64,000 nt of DNA from Lachnospiraceae bacterium XBB1006 (GTDB taxonomy: Bacteria; Bacillota; Clostridia; Lachnospirales; Lachnospiraceae), in the NCBI GenBank assembly GCA_900115795.1, contig FOXT01000004.1, positions 369,905-433,904 of the forward strand, written 5' to 3'. Of this stretch, positions 39,240-47,200 are shown in pieces. Made by a program: the position numbers and the translations under genes. The notes below the pieces were generated by a model that made no database searches, had not been told where the DNA came from, and saw only the letters and a program-made list of their open reading frames with translations. Each line of letters opens with the position of its first letter. Position 1 is the stretch's first letter.

Positions 39240-40319
39240 CTACACGATCACCCCACCAAGAGCCACGTAATCATCACGATATAGCACAACTGCCTGTCCT
39301 TTTGTCACAGCACGCACAGGCTTATCAAACACCACATGAATGCGATCCGCTCCATCCATAGAAACATGGCAGGTTTCACCTTGATGCGCATAGCGAATTT
39401 TTCCCAAAAAGGTCTCCGTTTTGTCAAGTTTTTCTATACCCATAAAATTCACTCGTTCCGCATAAAGCTCCGTAGTAAACACATCCTCTGCTTCTCCAAT
39501 GACGACTTCATTGGTTTCCGGACAAATATCCACAACAAAAACCGGATGTCCCAGAGAAAGATTCAATCCCTTACGTTGCCCAATGGTGTAATGTGTAATT
39601 CCTTTATGTCTTCCAATGACATTTCCGTTCATATCCACGAAATTTCCCGGTCCCGGAACCCTCTGTCCGGCCTCTCGTTCAATAAAACCGGCATAATCAT
39701 TATCCGGGACAAAACAAATTTCCTGACTGTCCGGTTTATTTGCCACCGGCAAGGACTGTTCCTTCGCCATTTCACGCACCCGTTTCTTCGGATAATCTCC
39801 AATGGGCATTAACGTATGCGCCAACTGTTCCTGGGTCAAATTGTACAACGCATAGGTCTGATCCTTCGCCGCTGTCTCGGAATTCGCAATTGCAAGTCTT
39901 CCATTTGGCAAATGTTTGATGCGTGCATAGTGCCCCGTCGCAATATAATCCGCGCCAATATCCATGCTTCGTTTTAATAGTGCCTCCCATTTCACATAGC
40001 GGTTGCATGCAATACATGGATTGGGTGTTCTTCCATGAATATACTCATCCACAAAATAATCCATTACGCACTTACGGAATTCCTTTTTAAAATTCATAAC
40101 ATAATAAGGAATCTTCAATACCTGTGCCACCCGTCTGGCATCTTCCACTGCACTTAATCCGCAACATCCACCGTTGCTTTCCAGGTCAAACTCATCTTCA
40201 TCCTGCCAAATCTGCATCGTGACACCAATGACATCGTATCCTTGTTCTTTTAACAAAAAGGCTGCCACGGAGGAGTCAACTCCTCCGGACATGCCTACTA
40301 CAACTTTTTTCTTATCCAT
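39240..40319 (-). CDS. mnmA: tRNA-specific 2-thiouridylase
   Basis: 359 residues. PP-loop [10 protein letters not shown] (8-17), catalytic Cys in [12 protein letters not shown] and second active Cys in [12 protein letters not shown]. It installs the 2-thio group on wobble uridine of tRNA Lys/Glu/Gln, taking persulfide sulfur from a cysteine desulfurase. It sits three bases after the nifU-like gene, in the iscR-nifS-nifU operon, which supplies that sulfur. Confidence 0.96.
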   Translation of the reverse strand: MDKKKVVVGMSGGVDSSVAAFLLKEQGYDVIGVTMQIWQDEDEFDLESNGGCCGLSAVEDARRVAQVLKIPYYVMNFKKEFRKCVMDYFVDEYIHGRTPNPCIACNRYVKWEALLKRSMDIGADYIATGHYARIKHLPNGRLAIANSETAAKDQTYALYNLTQEQLAHTLMPIGDYPKKRVREMAKEQSLPVANKPDSQEICFVPDNDYAGFIEREAGQRVPGPGNFVDMNGNVIGRHKGITHYTIGQRKGLNLSLGHPVFVVDICPETNEVVIGEAEDVFTTELYAERVNFMGIEKLDKTETFLGKIRYAHQGETCHVSMDGADRIHVVFDKPVRAVTKGQAVVLYRDDYVALGGVIV

Positions 40320-40322
40320 AAA

Positions 40323-40760
40323 TTAATAATCTTCTTCTTCTTCGCCTTCACTAATATCGTTCTTTGGTTTCTCAAGTCCTTCAATCTTAATTCCATGCTT
40401 CTGTGCATAATCCCACAAAGCAGCGTGAATCGCTTCTTCTGCAAGCAAAGAGCAGTGTACCTTCACCGGTGGAAGTCCATCTAATGCTTCCATAACCGCT
40501 TTATTCGTAACTTCCAACGCCTGCTGAATCGTTTTTCCCATTACAAGCTCTGTGGCCATACTACTCGTTGCTACTGCAGCACCGCAGCCAAAGGTTTTAA
40601 ACTTACAATCGCGAATCACACCATTATCATCAATATCAAGATACATACGCATAATGTCACCGCATTTTGCATTTCCAACGGTACCAACACCGCTGGCATT
40701 TTCAATTTCCCCAACATTTCTTGGATTTTGGAAATGATCCATAACTTTTTCACTATACAT
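40323..40760 (-). CDS. IscU/NifU-like Fe-S scaffold protein
   Basis: 145 residues. The three scaffold cysteines are visible in GNAKCGD, FGCGAAVA and VHCSLLAEEAI; the Asp of CGD tunes cluster release. An acidic tail (EGEEEEDY) is unusual but harmless. It receives sulfur from the upstream cysteine desulfurase (29 bases away) and builds [2Fe-2S]/[4Fe-4S] clusters. Confidence 0.95.
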   Translation of the reverse strand: MYSEKVMDHFQNPRNVGEIENASGVGTVGNAKCGDIMRMYLDIDDNGVIRDCKFKTFGCGAAVATSSMATELVMGKTIQQALEVTNKAVMEALDGLPPVKVHCSLLAEEAIHAALWDYAQKHGIKIEGLEKPKNDISEGEEEEDY

Positions 40761-40789
40761 GAAATTATCCCTCCTGGTATACTAATCTA

Positions 40790-41974
40790 TTATTTCTGTT
40801 TTTTGATAAAGTCTTCATAAAGTGGCGACATCTGACGTAACCGTTCAATAATCTTCACAAGCTCATCGACCGTATAGTTAATGTCCTCTCTGGTTGTCTC
40901 GTGGCTTAAAGTCAAACGCAAAGAACCATGCGCAATTTCATGTGGTAATCCAATCGCCAAAAGCACGTGGGATGGATCAAGGGAGCCGGAGGTACAAGCC
41001 GATCCGGAAGATCCGCATATTCCCTTCTGATCAAGCATAATCAGCATGGATTCCCCTTCAATAAACCGGAAGCATACATTGACATTATTCGGCAAACGAT
41101 TTACACGACTTCCGTTTATCTTCACATACGGAATTTCTTTCTCAATACGTGCCATCAAATAATCGCGTAACTCAGTCTCCTTCTGCATACGCTCTTTCAT
41201 GGTATTCACGGCAATTTCGCAAGCCTTACCAAATCCAACAATGCCCGGAATATTCTCTGTACCGGCACGTCTCTTTCTCTCCTGTGCACCTCCGTGTACA
41301 AAAGAACGAATCTTCACACCCTTGCGAATATATAGCATACCAATTCCCTTTGGTCCGTTTAATTTGTGACCGCTGGCACTTAACATATCAATATTCATCT
41401 CATCCACATTGATTGGCACCTGACCAAATGCCTGTACTGCATCCGTATGGAATAAAATACCGTGTTCCCGTGCAATAGCTCCAATTTCCTTAATCGGCTC
41501 AATGGTTCCGATTTCGTTATTTGCAAACATAATGGAAATCAAAATAGTGGTTGGACGAATTGCTGCTTTTAACTGTTCTAAGTCTACAACACCCTCTTCG
41601 TCTACATCCAAATACGTTACTTCGAATCCTTGTTTTTCAAGATATTCGCAAGTATGCAAAATTGCATGATGCTCAATCTTGGAGGTTATAATGTGATTAC
41701 CTTTTTCCTTCATGAGCTCTGCCGTTGCCTTCAACGCCCAGTTGTCAGACTCGCTTCCACCTGCAGTGAAATAAATCTCTTCTGTCTTTGCACCGATTAC
41801 CTTCGCCACCTGTTCTCTGGCAGTTGTCAGCGCTTCCTTTGCCTTGGCACCAACCGAATAAACTGCCGATGCATTTCCATAATTCTCTGTAAAAAATGGA
41901 AGCATTGCTTCTACAACTTCCGGACGAACTTTGGTCGTTGCAGCATTGTCTAAATAAATAACCTTATTTCCCAT
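40790..41974 (-). CDS. nifS: Cysteine desulfurase (IscS/NifS)
   Basis: 394 residues, PLP-dependent class V. N-terminal YLDNAATTKV, PLP-Lys in SASGHKLNGPKG, and the active-site Cys loop GICGSSGSACTSG. The last pattern and the SSGSACxSG loop place it in group I (IscS/NifS). It provides persulfide sulfur to the nifU scaffold and to MnmA downstream. One base separates it from iscR. Confidence 0.95.
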   Translation of the reverse strand: MGNKVIYLDNAATTKVRPEVVEAMLPFFTENYGNASAVYSVGAKAKEALTTAREQVAKVIGAKTEEIYFTAGGSESDNWALKATAELMKEKGNHIITSKIEHHAILHTCEYLEKQGFEVTYLDVDEEGVVDLEQLKAAIRPTTILISIMFANNEIGTIEPIKEIGAIAREHGILFHTDAVQAFGQVPINVDEMNIDMLSASGHKLNGPKGIGMLYIRKGVKIRSFVHGGAQERKRRAGTENIPGIVGFGKACEIAVNTMKERMQKETELRDYLMARIEKEIPYVKINGSRVNRLPNNVNVCFRFIEGESMLIMLDQKGICGSSGSACTSGSLDPSHVLLAIGLPHEIAHGSLRLTLSHETTREDINYTVDELVKIIERLRQMSPLYEDFIKKQK

Positions 41975-41975
41975 A

Positions 41976-42416
41976 CTACTTTCCTTCCTTTAACGCCTTG
42001 CGGCTTTCTTCTACTAACTCATCAATAAATATATTATTCACGGTTTCATTTATACTATCATTTATCCGTTTCCATACAATCCAGCTTGAACAGCACGGCT
42101 GCGCATCGCAGCCCGTCACCCCCGGTTGTTCCTGTCCTACGCAGTTTACCGGCATCAAGTCGCCTTCCAATGCCCGTAGCACATCTCCTACCGATATCTC
42201 TCTTGCAGGTCTTGCCAGCACATATCCTCCACCGGCGCCACGCACACTTTCAATCAATCCGGCCTTCTTAATCTTCGTCATTAGTTGCTCTAAATAACTA
42301 ATGGACAAATCCTGTCGTTTCGCAACACTGGCAAGTGAAACCGGCTCTTCTTCCGCATACATGGCAATGTCGATAAATGCACGTAAACCGTATCTTCCTT
42401 TCGTAGAAAGCTTCAT
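41976..42416 (-). CDS. iscR: Rrf2-family regulator, IscR-like
   Basis: 146 residues: winged helix with LSTKGRYGLRA and a recognition helix in DLSISYLEQLMTKIKKAGLIES, then a Cys cluster VNCVGQ..GCDAQPCCSSW that can hold an Fe-S cluster. In IscR the cluster state decides DNA binding. As first gene of iscR-nifS-nifU-mnmA it most likely represses its own operon. The upstream region carries a promoter and repeats suited to such control. Confidence 0.9.
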   Translation of the reverse strand: MKLSTKGRYGLRAFIDIAMYAEEEPVSLASVAKRQDLSISYLEQLMTKIKKAGLIESVRGAGGGYVLARPAREISVGDVLRALEGDLMPVNCVGQEQPGVTGCDAQPCCSSWIVWKRINDSINETVNNIFIDELVEESRKALKEGK

Positions 42417-42431
42417 ACGTTATCCTCGCTT

Positions 42432-42471
42432 AATTCCTACTAATTCAATTCCTACTATTTTATTTCCTACT
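42432..42471 (-). repeat. Three direct repeats (period 15) in the iscR leader
   Basis: On the minus strand AGTAGGAAWT recurs three times (42462-42471, 42447-42456, 42432-42441), exactly 15 bases apart, between the promoter and the iscR ATG. Such spacing suggests a protein or RNA-binding array; it may also be simple slippage. Confidence 0.6.
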
Positions 42472-42486
42472 GTTTTACTCGGATTT

Positions 42487-42521
42487 ATAGTACCACTGAT
42501 TTTGACGACTGTCAATACTAT
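42487..42521 (-). promoter_or_regulatory. Promoter of iscR operon with flanking inverted repeat
   Basis: Minus strand TTGACA (42510-42515), 17 bases, TACTAT (42487-42492). The -35 region forms the palindrome TTGACAGTCGTCAA, and the whole promoter is bracketed by ATAGTA (42516-42521) and TACTAT, an inverted repeat 23 bases apart. Confidence 0.75.
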
Positions 42522-42533
42522 TTTTCATCGATT

Positions 42534-42565
42534 TCACCTGCGCCCTTTGGGCTTGGTTCGCTAAG
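42534..42565 (+). repeat. 32-bp direct repeat, copy 1
   Basis: The 32 bases starting TCACCTGCGCCCTTTGGG and ending TTCGCTAAG are identical to those at 42641-42672. Both copies are followed by a shared GCTCTGCAC a few bases on. The unit holds the small stem GCCCTTTGGGC. It lies in the 685-base space between iscR and efp. Confidence 0.93.
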
Positions 42566-42640
42566 CTGGCTCTGCACTGTCTTCTCACTACGGCTCCAGC
42601 TTCGCTGTCACCTAGTGTTCAGACATGGCTCGCACTAACC

Positions 42641-42672
42641 TCACCTGCGCCCTTTGGGCTTGGTTCGCTAAG
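42641..42672 (+). repeat. 32-bp direct repeat, copy 2
   Basis: Exact second copy of the 42534-42565 repeat, 107 bases away. It sits directly beyond the terminator of the probable non-coding RNA. The 75 bases between copies have no coding pattern. Confidence 0.93.
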
Positions 42673-42683
42673 TGCTCTGCACA

Positions 42684-42971
42684 AAAAAAATCCCCACATA
42701 CACATGTGAGGATCCCAAAGCACACTCCTTCAAGTGAAAGTACACCAAGCTTTCACTCTCAAAATATGCTCTGCATCATAAGTAATAAAGTTCTCTGCGG
42801 TCCTCTAATTGCTCATTGACATGGTTCGAAATATCGGGTTTCATATCTCTCGTCCATTCTGGTAGCGTCACTTCTTGCTCTTAGATAGCCTCTGGAGACC
42901 ATCTCATTCTTGGGACAGCGTCTCTAGAGTAAACCACCCCAATACATTTGATTCCTTCCATTACTTACAAT
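42684..42971 (-). ncRNA. Probable structured non-coding RNA, class not identified
   Basis: This stretch has no open frame of note but folds well on the minus strand. The first 12 bases (42971-42960) pair with 42786-42775. Inside, GUGGUU-UA-CUCU pairs with AGAGGACCGC, leaving a long rod with internal loops. Next comes a hairpin (42774-42716) with 9 outer and 8 inner base pairs, then a 10-base-pair terminator stem (42690-42713) and a U8 run. A promoter points at the 5' end. The 197-base rod recalls 6S RNA in size, but no conserved motif of 6S, SRP, tmRNA, RNase P or a T-box was recognised. Confidence 0.6.
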
Positions 42972-42975
42972 TAAA

Positions 42976-43004
42976 ACTATAACACAGAATGTACAAATTG
43001 TGTA
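42976..43004 (-). promoter_or_regulatory. Promoter of the probable non-coding RNA
   Basis: Minus strand TACACA, 17 bases, TATAGT. The expected transcript start falls at about 42970-42972, the first paired base of the closing helix. Confidence 0.6.
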
Positions 43005-43061
43005 GAGTAAATACTCCCAAAAAACGAGTGGAATATTCTCTGCACTTTCTCTGTGTAAATC

Positions 43062-43093
43062 ATAAAAAGCGACCACATAACTGCAGCCGCTTT
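43062..43093 (-). terminator. Terminator after efp
   Basis: Minus strand AAAGCGGC pairs with GTCGCTTT (one G-T pair) around a 12-base loop and runs into TTTTTAT; it starts nine bases after the efp stop. Confidence 0.75.
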
Positions 43094-43101
43094 CTGATTC
43101 C

Positions 43102-43659
43102 TTATACTCTGGACAGGTATTCTCCTGTTCTGGTATCAATCTTAATGGTATCTCCTTGTTCTACGAACAAAGGTACGTTAACGGTTGCACCTGTTTCAAC
43201 AATTGCCGGCTTGGTTGCACCCTGCGCAGTATCTCCCTTAAAGCCTGGTTCTGTCTCTGTAATCTGTAATTCAACGAATAATGGTGGTTCTACAGCAAAT
43301 ACATTGCCGTTATGAGAACAAATCTTAACCATTTCATTATCCTTAACGAACTTTAATGCATCACCAATTGCGTCCTGGTTCAAACCAATCTGCTCATAGG
43401 TCTCTAAGTTCATAAAGTAGAATAAATCTCCATCGTTATACAAGTACTGCATATCGTTACGCTCAATACGAGCCTGTGGACATTTCTCAGTCGGACGGAA
43501 AGATTTCTCAATCACGCCTCCGTTCTTAATGTCTTTTAACTTTGTACGAACAAACGCTGCACCCTTTCCTGGTTTCACGTGCTGAAATTCGATAATCTGA
43601 TATACACTTGATTCATATTCAATGGTCATACCATTTCTGAAATCGCCTGCTGAAATCAT
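43102..43659 (-). CDS. efp: Translation elongation factor P
   Basis: 185 residues, three-barrel factor that relieves ribosome stalling at proline runs. The N-terminal domain has [14 protein letters not shown] with the tip Lys34 that is modified in many species; the C-terminal domain holds [22 protein letters not shown] precedes the ATG, and a near-consensus promoter lies at 43704-43732. Confidence 0.98.
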   Translation of the reverse strand: MISAGDFRNGMTIEYESSVYQIIEFQHVKPGKGAAFVRTKLKDIKNGGVIEKSFRPTEKCPQARIERNDMQYLYNDGDLFYFMNLETYEQIGLNQDAIGDALKFVKDNEMVKICSHNGNVFAVEPPLFVELQITETEPGFKGDTAQGATKPAIVETGATVNVPLFVEQGDTIKIDTRTGEYLSRV

Positions 43660-43703
43660 GATTCTTCCTCCTAATCTTCTTTTGCAATAAGCATTCTTTC
43701 AAA

Positions 43704-43732
43704 ATTATATACTAATTTTTCCAAAATAGCAA
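43704..43732 (-). promoter_or_regulatory. SigA-type promoter of efp
   Basis: Minus strand TTGCTA, 17-base spacer, TATAAT, about 40 bases ahead of the efp ATG. Confidence 0.88.
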
Positions 43733-43778
43733 GGATTTTTTGTTTAAAAAAGCAAAATCCGATTTTCCAGTCGTTCAC

Positions 43779-44300
43779 CTACTCTGTAATTTTCCATCTA
43801 TGTCCGCCACAAAGAAAGAATGCCAGGCGAATCGGCGCCTCAAAGACACGTTTCAAAAGAATGTGTTTTTCTTCCTTCGGTCCTAATTTCCCAACCATAA
43901 TCACCTTCACATTCGCGTTTCTCGCTCCGCAAACATCGGTAAAAATCTGATCTCCGATAAAAATCGTATTTTTCCGGTTGGTCCCCATGATTTCCATCGC
44001 TTTCTCGTAGCCATCCGGACGTGGCTTTTTCGCCCGAAAAATGTAATCTGCGCCAATCTCTTGATTAAACATCTTAACGCGTCGTTCCTTGTTATTTGAA
44101 AGCAAACAGACCTTAAATCCCATTTCCCGGATTTCCTTCAAAAAACGAATGGACCGTTCGTCCGCCGGTGCACAATCGAACACCAACGTATTATCAATAT
44201 CAAAAATCAATCCTCGATATCCTAACTCATATAAACGCGCATAATCAATGTCATACGTACTCTTTTCCCATGCATTTGGAAATAATTTTAACATATTCAC
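43779..44300 (-). CDS. yqeG: YqeG family HAD IIIA-type phosphatase
   Basis: 173 residues. HAD motifs: LIFDIDNTLVFDCAPADE (motif I, Asp-x-Asp), LLSNNKERRV (motif II), a Lys in FRAKKPRPDGY, and FIGDQIFTDVCGA (motif III). The YqeG branch is widespread in Firmicutes, with proposed phosphatidylglycerophosphate phosphatase activity for some members. Its natural substrate here is not shown. A terminator of the preceding gene stands just before its ATG. Confidence 0.92.
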   Translation of the reverse strand: MNMLKLFPNAWEKSTYDIDYARLYELGYRGLIFDIDNTLVFDCAPADERSIRFLKEIREMGFKVCLLSNNKERRVKMFNQEIGADYIFRAKKPRPDGYEKAMEIMGTNRKNTIFIGDQIFTDVCGARNANVKVIMVGKLGPKEEKHILLKRVFEAPIRLAFFLCGGHRWKITE

Positions 44301-44305
44301 TCCTC

Positions 44306-44333
44306 AAAAAAAGCCCATGCTTCACGCATGAGC
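44306..44333 (-). terminator. Terminator between the 44350 gene and yqeG
   Basis: Minus strand GCTCATGC-GTGAA-GCATGGGC stem followed by TTTTTTT. Confidence 0.92.
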
Positions 44334-44349
44334 TCTCATCATACTTGTA

Positions 44350-44727
44350 TTATAAACTAAAGTTCTCAAGTTCCTTGGTTGCCTCTTCAATCGCTGATAT
44401 TCTCGGCTTATTACCAACAAAAACCTGATACTGACGCAATGCCTGATCACGATGAACCTTCGGCATCTCAATTGCCTTATCTAAGCTCTTCAAATCACTG
44501 TCTGCACCCTTCATTTCGTAGGTCGCATTCGGATTATACTTCTTCGCGAATTCAAACGCATTCTCCTTCTGCTCCGGTCTCGGTCCAACGTATTGTTCCT
44601 TCGGTGCCTCCTCAAGGTATGCCCCCTGCTGTTCAGAAGCATCAGAAACAACGTCAAGGTTACGTCCTATATTTAAATTTGAATAATATCCAATCGCCTC
44701 AAATGGGCGGATTCCTGAAATATTCAT
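44350..44727 (-). CDS. Small conserved-looking protein of unknown function
   Basis: 125 residues starting MNISGIRPFEAIGYYSN, with GGAG nine bases upstream; a TTG 15 bases earlier is possible. No membrane span and no signal. It is rich in charged residues with a KYNPNATYEMKG segment and a helical end. I do not recognise a domain; the opening is reminiscent of short Lachnospiraceae proteins of unknown role. It has its own terminator and stands alone between nrdR and yqeG. Confidence 0.75.
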   Translation of the reverse strand: MNISGIRPFEAIGYYSNLNIGRNLDVVSDASEQQGAYLEEAPKEQYVGPRPEQKENAFEFAKKYNPNATYEMKGADSDLKSLDKAIEMPKVHRDQALRQYQVFVGNKPRISAIEEATKELENFSL

Positions 44728-44813
44728 AGGTAAATTCTCCAAAAATCTAGCTTATTATCATACACCTATTATATCGTATCATCCTGTCCCATACTTTAGC
44801 CCAATATAATAAA

Positions 44814-45266
44814 TTATTTATCCAAAATCTTCTTCAACTCGTTCATGAACGTATTTACATCCTTAAATTCTCGATAGACAGAAGCAAAACGCACATACGC
44901 AACTGCCTCTAAATCCTTTAAATACTTCATAACAATCTCGCCAATTTCGGAACTTGGAATTTCCTTCTCTTCTCTACTGAAAATCTCTGTTTCAACGCTA
45001 TCCACAAGTTTATTAATCTGTTCCGCTGAAATCGGTCTCTTATGGCATGCACGAAGCACACCCGCTTCTATCTTAGCCCGATCATACTGCTCACGGTTAT
45101 TATCTTTCTTAATAACGATTAACGGAATTGTCTCTACCTTCTCGTACGTTGTAAATCGCTTATTACAATCATCACAAATTCTGCGTCGACGAATAGAATT
45201 GTTATCATCTGCCGGACGCGAATCAATTACTCTTGTATTCTCACTACTACAAAACGGGCATTTCAT
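44814..45266 (-). CDS. nrdR: Ribonucleotide reductase repressor NrdR
   Basis: 150 residues. Zinc ribbon MKCPFC..CDDC (Cys3, Cys6, Cys31, Cys34 approx.), then an ATP-cone (VIKKDNNREQYDRAKIEAGV). It senses dATP/ATP and represses nrd genes. The ATG is preceded by GGAAGGAGG. No nrd genes are in the window. Confidence 0.97.
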   Translation of the reverse strand: MKCPFCSSENTRVIDSRPADDNNSIRRRRICDDCNKRFTTYEKVETIPLIVIKKDNNREQYDRAKIEAGVLRACHKRPISAEQINKLVDSVETEIFSREEKEIPSSEIGEIVMKYLKDLEAVAYVRFASVYREFKDVNTFMNELKKILDK

Positions 45267-45358
45267 ATGCAGAAACCTCCTTCCCCGAAATTATTTAATC
45301 AACTTATACTATTTCATAATACACTACTTGTGAGCAAAAATCTAGTGTTTTTTTGCAA

Positions 45359-45610
45359 TTATTTCTTATCTTTACGCAATTCGCACTCGTTAATCAAAAT
45401 AAAATCCGGTCCCACCCGTATAATCTTATCAAAATCTATGCAAAATCCATTCTCTCTTTGAAAAAAAACGCACCATCGGTCCTGCCCCGGCAGCACCATT
45501 GCGCAAATGCAACCTGTGTGTTCATCGAAGACAAGGTCACAGACAAAGCCTAAACTCTTGCCTGTGGCCACGTTAATCACTTCTTTTTTTCGAAAATCTG
45601 AATATCGCAT
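45359..45610 (-). CDS. YlmC/YmxH family PRC-barrel protein
   Basis: 83 residues from the ATG at 45610; an in-frame GTG at 45625 is an alternative and neither has a strong ribosome site. The pattern RYSDFRKKEVINVATGKSLG then FDEHTGCICAMVLPG fits the small PRC-barrel YlmC/YmxH proteins, which are kept in spore-forming Firmicutes. Its function is not settled. It lies between ychF and nrdR. Confidence 0.8.
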   Translation of the reverse strand: MRYSDFRKKEVINVATGKSLGFVCDLVFDEHTGCICAMVLPGQDRWCVFFQRENGFCIDFDKIIRVGPDFILINECELRKDKK

Positions 45611-45651
45611 GGTGTCAACACCCACTACGTTATTACTTCTAGTATATGCTC

Positions 45652-46749
45652 TTATACGTTAAAACGGAACAAAATAACATCGCCGTCTTTTACTACATAC
45701 TCTTTTCCTTCAATTCCAACCAGACCTTTTTCCTTCGCTGCTGCCAAACTTCCAAGCTCCAGTAAATCCTGATAGTTTACCACTTCGGCCTTAATAAATC
45801 CTCGTTCAAAATCTGTATGAATCTTTCCTGCCGCCTGCGGTGCCTTGGTTCCCACCTTAATTGTCCATGCTCTGGTCTCATCTTCACCGGCTGTCAAATA
45901 GCTGATTAAGCCCAATAGCTTATAGCTTGCCTTAATAAGTTTCTCTAAGCCGGATTCCTTTAAGCCCAAGTCCTCCAAGAACATAGCTTTTTCCTCATCA
46001 TCTAATTCCGCTATCTCCTGTTCAATCTGTGCACAGATAACAAAAACCTCGCAGTCATACTCTTTCGCATACTCACGAACTTTTTCTACGAATGGATTGC
46101 TTGCGCCATCGTCTGCCAAATCTTCTTCTGACACATTTGCAGCAAAAATAACCGGCTTATAGGTAAGCAAATTTAAGGATTTTACGAATGCTTCTTCGTC
46201 TTCATCATCAAACTGTAAACTCTTTGCCAACTTACCATTTTCAAGATGTGCCTTTATCTTCTCAAGAATTGGTAATTCCTTGGCTGCTTCCTTATCCATT
46301 CTCGCGGATTTTGCTGTCTTTGCAAGTCTTCTTTCCAAAATTTCCAAATCAGAAAAAATCAGCTCCAAATTGATGGTCTCAATATCACGCACCGGATCAA
46401 TACTTCCATCTACATGTACAATATTGGAATCTTCAAAGCAGCGAACCACGTGCACAATGGCATCTACCTCACGAATATTTGCCAAAAACTGGTTTCCCAG
46501 TCCCTCGCCCTTACTAGCTCCTTTTACTAAACCTGCAATATCTACAAATTCGATAACTGCCGGTGTCACTTTCTTGGATTTATACATATTTCCAAGCTTC
46601 GTTAATCGCTCATCCGGAACTGCTACCACACCAATGTTCGGGTCGATGGTACAAAACGGATAGTTTGCAGATTCCGCACCCGCTTTCGTTAATGAGTTAA
46701 ATAATGTACTTTTTCCAACGTTGGGTAATCCCACAATGCCTAGTTTCAT
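45652..46749 (-). CDS. ychF: Redox-regulated ATPase YchF (Obg-like)
   Basis: 365 residues. The start at 46749 is supported by GGAG seven bases upstream. P-loop GLPNVGKST (6-14), DIAGLVKGAS, the ATP-specifying NVSEEDL region, coiled helical domain, and a C-terminal TGS-like domain ending DGDVILFRFNV. It prefers ATP over GTP and associates with ribosomes. Confidence 0.97.
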   Translation of the reverse strand: MKLGIVGLPNVGKSTLFNSLTKAGAESANYPFCTIDPNIGVVAVPDERLTKLGNMYKSKKVTPAVIEFVDIAGLVKGASKGEGLGNQFLANIREVDAIVHVVRCFEDSNIVHVDGSIDPVRDIETINLELIFSDLEILERRLAKTAKSARMDKEAAKELPILEKIKAHLENGKLAKSLQFDDEDEEAFVKSLNLLTYKPVIFAANVSEEDLADDGASNPFVEKVREYAKEYDCEVFVICAQIEQEIAELDDEEKAMFLEDLGLKESGLEKLIKASYKLLGLISYLTAGEDETRAWTIKVGTKAPQAAGKIHTDFERGFIKAEVVNYQDLLELGSLAAAKEKGLVGIEGKEYVVKDGDVILFRFNV

Positions 46750-46881
46750 AATATTTCTCCAATCACCCGTAAATACGGGATTTCTTATTTCACAATAGTA
46801 AGATTTTTGCTCCATTTACGCCAGCAATCGTAAGTTTTGATTATTTTTTACTCCCGAAAAATATAAAGTAAAAAAACAAGG

Positions 46882-47002
46882 CTATGATACAGCCTCAAAT
46901 TGCATCATCGCTGTCTGCAATGAATCATCTGTAACATGTACATATGTATCCATCGTAGTTGACAACTGCGCATGTCCTAAGATTTGCTGAAATCTTTTCC
47001 CA
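46882..47002 (-). pseudogene. C-terminal remnant of a tyrosine integrase
   Basis: The minus strand encodes GKRFQQILGHAQLSTTMDTY followed by VHVTDDSLQTAMMQFEAVS and a stop. LGHAQLSTTMDTYVHV is the integrase end with its nucleophilic Tyr; the Arg-His-Arg catalytic part is missing. It marks a decayed integrative element next to the AbiE genes. Confidence 0.85.
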
Positions 47003-47092
47003 TAAAAAACGCTCCTTTTCATATAGAAAAGAGCATCCTCATGCGTATACAAAAATAACACAGAATCGTGATATTTTCAAGCATAGTCACGC

Positions 47093-47200
47093 TTATATCA
47101 ATTTGGTGCTACGCAAATACTCATCGAATGCATCTCTCTTTACCAACACTTTCTTTCCTACCTTAAAAGAAAACATCGTCCACAATGCGAGCACTTTTTA
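47093..47200 (-). pseudogene. C-terminal remnant of an excisionase
   Basis: From an internal ATG at 47176 the minus strand reads MFSFKVGKKVLVKRDAFDEY and a few more residues before a stop; frame continues upstream as VLALWT. The KVGKKxLVxRDAFDEYL pattern is the wing and end of helix-turn-helix excisionases that normally stand beside an integrase, as here. Confidence 0.7.

Noticed and set aside
42432-42672. CRISPR array
   Set aside because: The repeats are either 10 bases with 5-base gaps or only two copies of 32 bases 107 apart, and no cas genes are near.
42684-42971. T-box, SRP RNA, tmRNA or RNase P RNA
   Set aside because: No GGUGGNACCGCG-type antiterminator, no SRP apical loop, no CCA-type tRNA-like end and no RNase P core sequence. 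6S RNA is not excluded, but no diagnostic feature was found, so the class is left open.
45267-45358. NrdR boxes in front of nrdR
   Set aside because: ACACTA...TAGTGT symmetry is present, but the spacing is far too long for an NrdR box.
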